A stretch of 64,000 nt of DNA, taken from assembly GCF_030269545.1 (NCBI RefSeq), contig NZ_BSTN01000029.1, forward strand, positions 1 through 64,000, written 5' to 3'. Numbering within the stretch: position 1 is the first letter of the stretch; the number at the start of each line of letters is the position of its first letter. This stretch comes from Actinomadura sp. NBRC 104425. Its GTDB lineage: Bacteria; Actinomycetota; Actinomycetes; Streptosporangiales; Streptosporangiaceae. The notes beneath the pieces were generated by a model that saw only the letters and a list, made by a program, of their open reading frames with translations, did not search any database and was not told the DNA's origin. Made by a program: the position numbers and the translations under genes. Positions 41,189 to 48,063 of this stretch are shown here, one piece after another.

Positions 41189-42793
41189 GTGACGCGGGGA
41201 TCGGAGCCGCCCACGGTGATCGGCGAACGGTATGAGCTGGTCGAGAAGCTCACGCCCGGCGGAATGGGGCAGGTCTGGCGCGGATACGACACCGTGCTGG
41301 ACCGCCCGGTCGCGGTGAAGCAGATCCTCAGGGACAGGCTCGACACTCCCGAACAGGCCATGATGCTCGCCGAGCGGTTCCGCCGCGAGGCACGCGTCAC
41401 GGCGCGCATCAACCATCCGGGCGTCCCGCAGGTCTACGACGCGGTACTCGACGACGAGTCGGCGGTGAACCTGTACCTGGTGATGGAGCTGGTGTCCGGG
41501 ACGACGCTCAAGGCGTTCGTCCGGCCCGACCATCCGCTACCCGTCGCGTGGGCCGCGTCGGTGATCGCGCAGGTGTGCACGGTGCTGTCGTACGCGCACG
41601 CCATCCCGGCCGTCCACCGGGACATCAAGCCGGGCAACATCATGGTCGCCGACGACGGCACCGTGAAGCTGCTGGACTTCGGTGTCGCGGCGATCCTGCG
41701 CAGCGACGTCACGCGGCTGACCGAGGAGGGCACGTACGTCGGCACCCTCCGCTACATGGCTCCCGAGCAGCTCAAGAGCGCCCAGCTCAGCCCGCGGACC
41801 GATCTTTACGCGGTGGGCTGCGTCCTGTACGAGCTGCTGGTCGGCGAACCGTTCAATAAGGGCGCCACGCCGCCGCAGCAGATGTACCAGCAGTTGCACG
41901 AGAAGCCGACGCCGGTGCGCCGGCTTCGGCCGGACGTGCCCGAACCGCTGGAACGGCTCGTCCTGCAACTGATGCAGAAGAACCCCGAGCAGCGTCCCGC
42001 CGACGCGCAGGAGGTGTACGAGCGGCTGCTGCCGTTCCTGCCCGACCGCGGCGAGACCGGTGTCGCTCCGGGTGAGCTGCCGCCGGACGACGTCCCCGAC
42101 CCGACCCGCCCCTACCGGACGCCGCTGGCTCCGCTGGCACGCACCCGCGCCGCCGAACCCGAGACGCTCCCCCCGACGCGGACGCAGCCGATGCCGGTCA
42201 CCGACCCGAGCGGGGTGCGCGACGCGATCGAGGCGGCGTTCGCCGAGGCGGAGCGGCTGCTGGACGGCGAACGGTTCAGCCAGGCGGCCGAAGTCTTGGA
42301 GGCCGCCGTGGACCGGGCCGCGCCGGTCGTCGGCCCGGAGAACCCGCGCGTGCTGGAGCTGCGCAAGTACCGGGCCGTCGCGCTGTTCCTCGGGGAGAAC
42401 TACCGGCGGGCCGCACCGGAGTTCGACCGGCTGGCCGCCGCGTACGCCCGCACCCGGGGCCCGCTCGACGAGGATGCGCTGGCCTGCCGCCGCCAGGCCG
42501 CGTTCAGCCGGGCGCAGCTCGGCGAGTCGACGACGGCGCTGCGGCAGTTCCGCGAGGTGTTGGACGGCTACCGCATGGCGCTGGGCGACGGCGCTGACGA
42601 GGTGCTGGCGATCCGCAGGGACATCATCATGCTGATGCTGGCCGAGCAGCGGATCGACGAGGTTCTACCGCTGCTCAGCGAGCTGCACCAGGACATGCTC
42701 GTACTCAAAGGCCCCGACGACCCGGACACCGCCGAACTCGCCGCCCTCCTCAACCACCTGCAAGAGACCGACGAGCGCCCCGCGACCACCTAG
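41189..42793 (+). CDS. Soluble Ser/Thr protein kinase with TPR-like C-terminus
   Basis: About 534 residues from the GTG at 41189; a TTG at 41117 would add 24 residues including a CHTC pair, so the start is uncertain. The PknB-type kinase domain spans about residues 12-275: glycine loop LTPGGMGQVWRG, VAVKQ (ATP Lys), HRDIKPGNIM (catalytic loop), DFGVAA, then APEQL. A Pro/Thr-rich linker with many TP sites follows (about 285-350), then a helical TPR-like region to the end. There is no membrane segment, so it is not a typical external-signal kinase. It follows hsdR in the same direction after an 84-bp gap and may act on the restriction system (inference). Confidence 0.85.
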   Translation: MTRGSEPPTVIGERYELVEKLTPGGMGQVWRGYDTVLDRPVAVKQILRDRLDTPEQAMMLAERFRREARVTARINHPGVPQVYDAVLDDESAVNLYLVMELVSGTTLKAFVRPDHPLPVAWAASVIAQVCTVLSYAHAIPAVHRDIKPGNIMVADDGTVKLLDFGVAAILRSDVTRLTEEGTYVGTLRYMAPEQLKSAQLSPRTDLYAVGCVLYELLVGEPFNKGATPPQQMYQQLHEKPTPVRRLRPDVPEPLERLVLQLMQKNPEQRPADAQEVYERLLPFLPDRGETGVAPGELPPDDVPDPTRPYRTPLAPLARTRAAEPETLPPTRTQPMPVTDPSGVRDAIEAAFAEAERLLDGERFSQAAEVLEAAVDRAAPVVGPENPRVLELRKYRAVALFLGENYRRAAPEFDRLAAAYARTRGPLDEDALACRRQAAFSRAQLGESTTALRQFREVLDGYRMALGDGADEVLAIRRDIIMLMLAEQRIDEVLPLLSELHQDMLVLKGPDDPDTAELAALLNHLQETDERPATT

Positions 42794-42815
42794 CCCCGCC
42801 GACCCGTCGGCCGCA

Positions 42816-43001
42816 TCACGCTCCCGACGCCCGGACGACCGCGAGAAAGCGAGCCCACTGCCCCCGAGCCAACTCAAGGATGGGACCACCGGGCGCCTTG
42901 GAGTCCCGGATGCCGATGGTTCCATCGTTGGCGCGGGCCACCTCGACGCAATCACCGTTCGGCTCACTGTGTCGCGACTTGCGCCAGTGGAGGTACTTCA
43001 T
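42816..43001 (-). CDS. DUF397 protein, tandem copy 3
   Basis: A 61-residue protein from the ATG at 42999-43001, overlapping the stop of tandem copy 2 (ATGA). It has the complete DUF397 pattern: YLHWRKSRHSEPNGDCVEVA, then GTIGIRDSKAPGGPILELAR and GQWARFLAVVRASG. It is the last gene of an HTH plus three DUF397 operon. The shorter linker and the RHS variant distinguish it from the other two. It probably contacts the same HTH regulator. Confidence 0.9.
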   Translation of the reverse strand: MKYLHWRKSRHSEPNGDCVEVARANDGTIGIRDSKAPGGPILELARGQWARFLAVVRASGA

Positions 43002-43198
43002 GATGACTCTCCGGACACGTCCCGGACGACCGTGATGAGGCGCGCCCACTGCGACCGAGTCAACTCAAGAACGACACCGCCGGGCGCCTTGGAATCACGG
43101 ACACCGACGGTTCCATCGGTGCCCCTGGCCACCTCCACACAGTCCCCATTAGGAACGCTGCGGCTCGACTTCCGCCAGTGCGTGTACTTCACGCTCAT
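42998..43198 (-). CDS. DUF397 protein, tandem copy 2
   Basis: A 66-residue protein from the ATG at 43196-43198 (ATGA overlap with copy 1). Its sequence reads YTHWRKSSRSVPNGDCVEVA, then GTVGVRDSKAPGGVVLELTR and SQWARLITVVRDVSGESS. It is translationally coupled on both sides. About two thirds of residues are shared with copies 1 and 3. Confidence 0.9.
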   Translation of the reverse strand: MSVKYTHWRKSSRSVPNGDCVEVARGTDGTVGVRDSKAPGGVVLELTRSQWARLITVVRDVSGESS

Positions 43199-43389
43199 GC
43201 CTCGGTCGCCTCGCGAACGGCCGCGACGAAGCGCGCCCACTGCGACCGGCTCAACTCAAGCACGGCGCCGCCGGGCGCCTTGGAGTCACGGACACCGATC
43301 ATCCCGTCAGCGGCCCTAGCCACCTCCACGCACTCTCCGTTGGGACGGCTGCGGCTGGCCTTACGCCAGTGCTGGTACTTCGCGATCAT
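43195..43389 (-). CDS. DUF397 protein, tandem copy 1
   Basis: A 64-residue protein from the ATG at 43387-43389, overlapping the HTH regulator stop (ATGA). Its sequence reads YQHWRKASRSRPNGECVEVA, then GMIGVRDSKAPGGAVLELSR and SQWARFVAAVREATEA. Its C-terminal half is the closest intact relative of the remnant at 27986-28097. It is the primary partner of the HTH protein by position. Confidence 0.9.
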   Translation of the reverse strand: MIAKYQHWRKASRSRPNGECVEVARAADGMIGVRDSKAPGGAVLELSRSQWARFVAAVREATEA

Positions 43390-44267
43390 GTTGGGGATTC
43401 CATCCCGTCGTCCAGTTCCTCTGCAACCTGAGTGAGGAAGGCCAAGCTCTTCGCCGGGGACAGGGCGATCCTCCTCAGCAGGTCGTAGTCTCCGGTATAC
43501 CGTGCCACTTCCCGTCGTTCGGTGAATACGAGATCAGTGGTAGCAGTGTCAACCACAGCCATTGGTGGGTCTGCCTTCTCCGGGAAGGTGTAGAGCCAGA
43601 ACGAGGTCGGAGGCATGAAGCCCCCTCGGCGGTAGGCGTTGTAACGCAGCACCCGCAGGGTGATGCGCGGCTCCGATGAGACAACTCCGACCAGGTGCCG
43701 GAGCTGGGCACGCATCACCTCGCGAGGCACACCGAGCCGATAGATCATGCACTCGTCGAGCACGGCCTCATAGGTGGGGCCCTCCGGGCTGAGGAGGTGC
43801 TGCTGGCGCCGCAGTCGGGCTTCGATCATGCGTTCGGGGCGGTATTCGAGGGGACCGGAAGCCCGATCTATCTCGATCAAGGCGTCAATGAACTCCCGGG
43901 TCTGCAAGACAGCGGGGATAGCGATCTGGTTGTAGCTGCGGATGGTCTTGGCGCCGGACTCCAGGTCGGCGTAGAGGCGCTGGCGGGGGCCCATGGTGTT
44001 GCCGATCTTGTCCCACCAGTGCTTGACGGACGCGGCGTGGGCGAGCTCGAAGACCTTCTTGTATTCCCGCCCCGTGACGTCGAGGGCCTTGAGAATGCTG
44101 ACGACCTCGCCGAGGTCGGGGCGGATCTGGGCGTTCTCCAGTTTGGAGATCTTGGTGCGGTTGCAGTAGATGAGGCGGCCCAGCTCGTCGGTGGTGAGGC
44201 CGCGTTCCTCACGCAGCCGGCGGAGCTCTTTGGCGAGGCGGTGGCGTCGAACGTAAGGGCTGGTCAT
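43386..44267 (-). CDS. HTH regulator with DUF5753 domain, second module
   Basis: A 293-residue protein from the ATG at 44265-44267. The Xre-type HTH is RLAKELRRLREERGLTTDEL, then IYCNRTKISKLENAQIRPDL. The DUF5753 domain has SGAKTIRSYNQIAIPAVLQT, EARLRRQQHLLS and the C-terminal RYTGDYDLLRRIALSPAKSL. It is only distantly similar to the 29136 regulator, so it is a different lineage of the same family. It heads the HTH plus three DUF397 operon and diverges from the ATPase gene at 44582. It likely represses or activates across that shared region. Confidence 0.92.
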   Translation of the reverse strand: MTSPYVRRHRLAKELRRLREERGLTTDELGRLIYCNRTKISKLENAQIRPDLGEVVSILKALDVTGREYKKVFELAHAASVKHWWDKIGNTMGPRQRLYADLESGAKTIRSYNQIAIPAVLQTREFIDALIEIDRASGPLEYRPERMIEARLRRQQHLLSPEGPTYEAVLDECMIYRLGVPREVMRAQLRHLVGVVSSEPRITLRVLRYNAYRRGGFMPPTSFWLYTFPEKADPPMAVVDTATTDLVFTERREVARYTGDYDLLRRIALSPAKSLAFLTQVAEELDDGMESPT

Positions 44268-44581
44268 CGGCGACCTCCCGGGGGACTTGCGGACGCACCA
44301 GCACGCTGAGCACGCCCGATTACCGACGGTGCATGGATGCCAACGTTATGCGCTCGCCGATTCCCGCGATCGTCGAATGGCCGAATTCGGACACCGAACG
44401 TGCGTGCGCATCTGGAACGTTCTGCTTCCGCACGTTCCGAGGCGGCATGCAGCAATCGGCCGCCCGGCCGGAGAGTGACGGGCAGTTCACCTCTACCGAT
44501 CGTGATGGCGTGTGAGCATTGGGCCACCGCGCAGGTGGCGCCCACCCGCTTCCCGACGAGACCAAGCCCCGCGAGGTGCGC
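44268..44581. promoter_or_regulatory. 314-bp divergent regulatory region with dyads
   Basis: This separates the HTH operon from the ATPase gene. It contains CCGAATTCGG, a 9-bp inverted pair GAACGTGCG (44396-44404) and CGCACGTTC (44429-44437), and the palindrome GAACGTTC between them (44415-44422). These are candidate HTH-binding sites; no gene is seen here. Confidence 0.45.
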
Positions 44582-45007
44582 ATGCTTTCGACAATCCCCA
44601 CGAACACGGTCACCGCGCCGCTCTACTGGCGGCGGACGTTCCCCGGCGCGCTGGAGCAGGCGCGGGCCGTCCGCCGGTTCGTGGCCTGCCTGCTGGCGGG
44701 CTGCCCAGTCCTTGACGACGTGATCCTCGCCGTGGACGAGATCGTGGTGAACGCGCTCCGCCACACCAAGTCCGGGCAGTGCGGGGGCTCGTTCACCGTC
44801 GAAGTCCTTTCCACGGGTGACCGCATCGCGGTGTCCGTCGCCGACCAGGGCGGTCCCGGTGAGCCGGCCGCGCGGGACGCCGGCGAGCTCGACGAGACCG
44901 GTCGCGGCCTGCGCACCGTGGCGCTCACCGCCACCAGCTGGGGCTGGCACGGCAACGACCGGGGCCGCACCGTGACGGCCGTCTTCACCAGAGGGCTGCC
45001 GGCATGA
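44582..45007 (+). CDS. ATP-binding anti-sigma-like protein (GHKL ATPase)
   Basis: A 141-residue protein from the ATG at 44582, with GAGGTG upstream. The N-terminal strand region YWRRTFPGALEQARAVRRFV is followed by the N-box ILAVDEIVVNALRHTKSGQ, the G1 box SVADQGGPGEP and the G2 box DETGRGLRTVALTATSWGW. It resembles RsbW/SpoIIAB-type ATPases that bind a regulator or sigma factor. It is the intact version of the truncated gene at 30326. The hypothetical gene at 45004 overlaps its stop. Confidence 0.9.
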   Translation: MLSTIPTNTVTAPLYWRRTFPGALEQARAVRRFVACLLAGCPVLDDVILAVDEIVVNALRHTKSGQCGGSFTVEVLSTGDRIAVSVADQGGPGEPAARDAGELDETGRGLRTVALTATSWGWHGNDRGRTVTAVFTRGLPA

Positions 45008-45711
45008 CCGCCCCACACCACGCCCTTCACGCGTGGGTACAGCAGCGCGTGCACGCCTGCGTCTCCACCGCTCTGCGCGCCGACCCCGACGCCATCAACA
45101 CGGCCGTCACCCATCTCATCGGGCACCTGGACCCGCACAGCCGACACTTCCTGCGCAACGCCCGCCCCCTCGTGCTGGGCTGCGCGACCGCGCTGATCGC
45201 CGTCCTGGAAGCCCACCGCCCGCAGACCGACCCGTCCGGCCGCCAGGTCTGCCGGGCCTGCCGCACCCCCGAGTGCCCGACCCTTCACCGCGTCGCCCAG
45301 GTGATGGCCGTCCAGGGCTCCCGCCCCCTCGCCATCGACCGCGCGGAAGCCTGGCGGAGGGCCGACGCCTGCCTGTCCCGGGACCGCCACCCGGTCCCCA
45401 TCGAGATCCGCGAGTTCGAGTACGGATACGTGGCGTGGCCCGTCCACGGCCCGGACGCGAACGGCCCTCTCCTCGTCATCGACCGCCACACCGGCGCCCT
45501 GACCCGCTGGCCCAGACTCTCCCTGGAGACCCTGGCACTCCAGTACCGCGCCTACCTCGCCGCCCACTCCCCCACCAGAGACCGTCCCTTGGAGTGAACT
45601 TCCCTTTCTGACCGGTGTCCGGCCGAAAACGAGCGATATACGCTGGCAACGGAAGACAAGGAGGTGCGGGAGAACATGCGATTCCCGGACGCTTCCCGCG
45701 CCACGTGGCGC
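44647..45711 (+). repeat. Direct repeat, right copy (~1.06 kb)
   Basis: This matches 30292-31355 in the same orientation. Here the ATP-binding gene has its full 5' end to the left and the DUF397 gene continues intact to the right, so this copy looks ancestral. Recombination between the copies would delete the restriction-modification and HTH/DUF397 genes between them. Confidence 0.85.
45004..45597 (+). CDS. Hypothetical protein with Cys cluster, copy B
   Basis: A 197-residue protein from the ATG at 45004 (ATGA overlap with the ATPase gene). It has the same layout as the 30649 product: a helical N-half, CRACRTPECPTLHRVAQVM in the centre, and a C-half with PVPIEIREFEYGYVAWPVHG then DRHTGALTRWPRLSLETLAL. 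Differences are scattered single substitutions and the last few residues. Both copies kept an open frame, so purifying selection on the product is likely. Confidence 0.78.
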   Translation: MTAPHHALHAWVQQRVHACVSTALRADPDAINTAVTHLIGHLDPHSRHFLRNARPLVLGCATALIAVLEAHRPQTDPSGRQVCRACRTPECPTLHRVAQVMAVQGSRPLAIDRAEAWRRADACLSRDRHPVPIEIREFEYGYVAWPVHGPDANGPLLVIDRHTGALTRWPRLSLETLALQYRAYLAAHSPTRDRPLE

Positions 45712-45882
45712 AAGAGCTCCAGAAGCAACGGCGCCGGTGGTGACTGCGTCGAGGTCGCCAACCTCGCGGCTGGCATCGGAGTGCGCGACAGCAAGGCCCC
45801 CGACTCCGGCCACCTCGTCTTCAGCCCGCAGGCATGGGCCGCCTTCGTGGCCCGAGCACGAGCCGGACGACACGACCTTTGA
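45676..45882 (+). CDS. DUF397 protein
   Basis: A 68-residue protein from the ATG at 45676, with AAGGAGGTGCGGGAG upstream. Its sequence reads ATWRKSSRSNGAGGDCVEVA, then GIGVRDSKAPDSGHLVFSPQ and WAAFVARARAG. It has no HTH gene directly upstream. Instead the leader carries GAGCGATATACGCTGGCA, a fossil of the HTH C-terminal coding sequence. The downstream tail GCGGACACCC...ATCAGGGAAGCTCA (46043-46068) also recurs after the 30028 gene. Confidence 0.9.
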   Translation: MRFPDASRATWRKSSRSNGAGGDCVEVANLAAGIGVRDSKAPDSGHLVFSPQAWAAFVARARAGRHDL

Positions 45883-46181
45883 CGCGCTCCTCGGCCTGGG
45901 TAGTACATCGAGCGGCAAACCGGCGCGTCCGACCCCACTGAGCGTGAACCCACCGAGAGCCGATCCGCCTTGACGGCGAATCGGCTCTCCCTGCCCCGCT
46001 ATGCGCAAAGGTCCGTTTCACCCCAGCCTGAAAACCGGGGCACTGCGGACACCCCCGATCAGGGAAGCTCAGCGGCGGCAATCCACCGCGTCGCGCGCCC
46101 GGCGTCAACACCGTGTCCGCTGCCGCCGGGCAGGCCGTTGCGCGGACACTGCGTCCGGTGTCCGCGCGCTGTACGGCTGAG

Positions 46182-47658
46182 TCAGCGGCGGGGGTCGGTG
46201 CTTTTGTGGAGGACGGGCTTTTTCAGCGTGCCCGGGAAGACCTGGACCAAGTGGATTTCCAGGGGGCTGTTGGGGAGGTCGGCGGCGTCGCGGTTGCGTA
46301 CGTGGACGCGGACGCGGTACGGGCCGGGGCCTGCGGCGGTCAGGGGCGGCAGGTTTGGTGGCGTGTCCATCGGCATGTAGAGCTTGGCGGTGCCGCGCGG
46401 GCTGTCGATGCCGACTTCCTGGACGCGGTCCCAGCCCTTGAGGACCAGCGGCGGGGCCTTGCGGTAGGCGCGCACGGTGACGCAGATGTCGTCGTTCTCC
46501 ACACCGGTCATCACCGCGGCGGCCGGGCCGCTGGAGGCGACCAGGCCGTCCTTGATCGCCTGGCCGAACGGGTCGCTGGGGCTGGGTCCGTCGGCGATGT
46601 AGTAGCCGCCGCCCTCACCCGTGGTGACCAGGGCCGTCTTCTGCCGCACGGCCCTCGGGTCGCGCCGGACGGAGCGGCGGCAGGTCGCCTCGTCTCTGGC
46701 CTGTTCCTTCTGGTACTCGCGCTCCAGGCGTCGGCGCGTCTCGGCGGCCGCCCGCGCCTGGCGTAGCGCCACGTCCGGGCACAGGTAGGCGAGCACGGTC
46801 TCAAAACCGGCGCGTCCGCCCAGATGCCGCCATTCGTCCAGGGCGGCCGGGGTGGGGCGGCCCTGTGAGTCCATGCGCGTGCACACGCGTCGTCCCCGCC
46901 AGAGAAGCTCGCCGTCGTCGACGTCCTCGTGCAGTGGCTTCGCCGGGGAGTAGGCGGGGTAGTCGTGGCCGCGCACCATGCACAGATAGGCGTTCGCGTT
47001 CCCTGACCGGCATCCGCGCGATCGCCTCGATCCCCGCGGTTCCTTGGGCCTGCGGAAGGCGGACGCGGCCGGGCCGGCAGTCTTCCGGGCCGATCGCGGC
47101 GATCTCCTGACGTCCGTGGTCGCCGCCGACAGTGAGCAGCAGCATCACCGCCAACGCGAACGCCATGGCCCAACGACCGCGGCGTCGGCGCACCGTCAAA
47201 TAGATCAGGCCGGCCGGGACGAGGGCAAGGAGGTCCCATCCGAGCGTGCGGGGCACGAGCGGCTCCCACAGGGCGGCGCAGCCTTCGCCCCATACCGCCA
47301 GGTCATAGGCGGCCGACAGCGGTTTCATCAGCCCGGCGACCAGGAGAATCGTCACCGCCGTCCACCCGGGCACCCGTGACCGTGTGCGCGCCCACACCAT
47401 GAATGCGGGGCCGACGACGAGGAACGGCATGCCCGTCAGCCACTGCAGCGGCCCCAGCTCCATCCGCAGCCGCCATCCCCGGCACTCGGCGGCGCCCGCG
47501 AAGCCGAAGCCCATCCCCACCGTGGTGCCCCTGCTCAGGACGTTGAGCAGCAGTCCGAGCACAAGGGGAAGGGCGCTCGCCGCGAGCGCGGCCCACCACA
47601 ACGTCCGGTGCCGGTCCTGACGGGGGGACATACAGAACCTTTCCGCTTCAGTCGCCAA
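46182..47658 (-). pseudogene. Membrane protein gene split by a frameshift
   Basis: The 5' frame (47658 to about 47000) encodes about six hydrophobic segments (TLWWAALAASALPLVLGLLL, MPFLVVGPAFMVWA, LGWDLLALVPAGLIYLTV, MAFALAVMLLLTVGG) and reaches IARMPVRE. Continuing in that frame gives an Arg-rich nonsense tail. Shifting one base within 46991-47002 joins it to AYLCMVRGHDYPAYSPAKPL and a 265-residue soluble part with YYIADGPSPSDPFGQ and VRVHVRNRDAADLPNSPLEI. The sum would be a ~490-residue protein with a membrane N-half and a C-terminal soluble domain, family unknown. It is a sequencing error or a real mutation. Confidence 0.65.
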
Positions 47659-48063
47659 GCGGCCCCGGCCTTAGCCGCTGACGTCCCGCTCGCGCCTGTC
47701 ACTGTCCGACGGCAGCCGCCCGCGGTCGAACGCCGCGGGCATGGACGGATGGCCGCCGTACGCCTTGCTCTCGGCGACGGCTGCGAGCCGTCGGCGGGTG
47801 CAGCGGCGGCGATCCGGCGCCGCCGCTGGAGCTGTCCCAAAGGCGCACGGCTCGAAAGACCGGCATGCGCAGTACCGGGCCCCGCGTTCCGCCGGGTTTT
47901 CACCAGGGTTGACCCGGCTGAGCCCGGGCTCGGTCGGCGGGCGCCGACTTCGGGCGGTTCCGAGGCGGACGGCGGCGACCGGCGTGCTGTCCGGCGGTTC
48001 GCAAGCCGCGGGAGGGCCGTCCGGGCGGCGGGCCGAAGGGAGCCTGCCGCCCGGACGTGGCGC
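47659..48063. other. 405-bp gene-free stretch
   Basis: This lies between the stop of the DUF5682 gene and the start of the split membrane-protein gene, both leftward, so it should hold the latter's promoter. No gene, repeat or strong hairpin is evident. Confidence 0.5.

Noticed and set aside
37682..41533. A 1283-codon antisense open frame opposite hsdR
   Set aside because: It mirrors a real gene with complete helicase and nuclease motifs; its product is a low-complexity Gly/Arg/Val/Leu shadow produced by high third-position GC.
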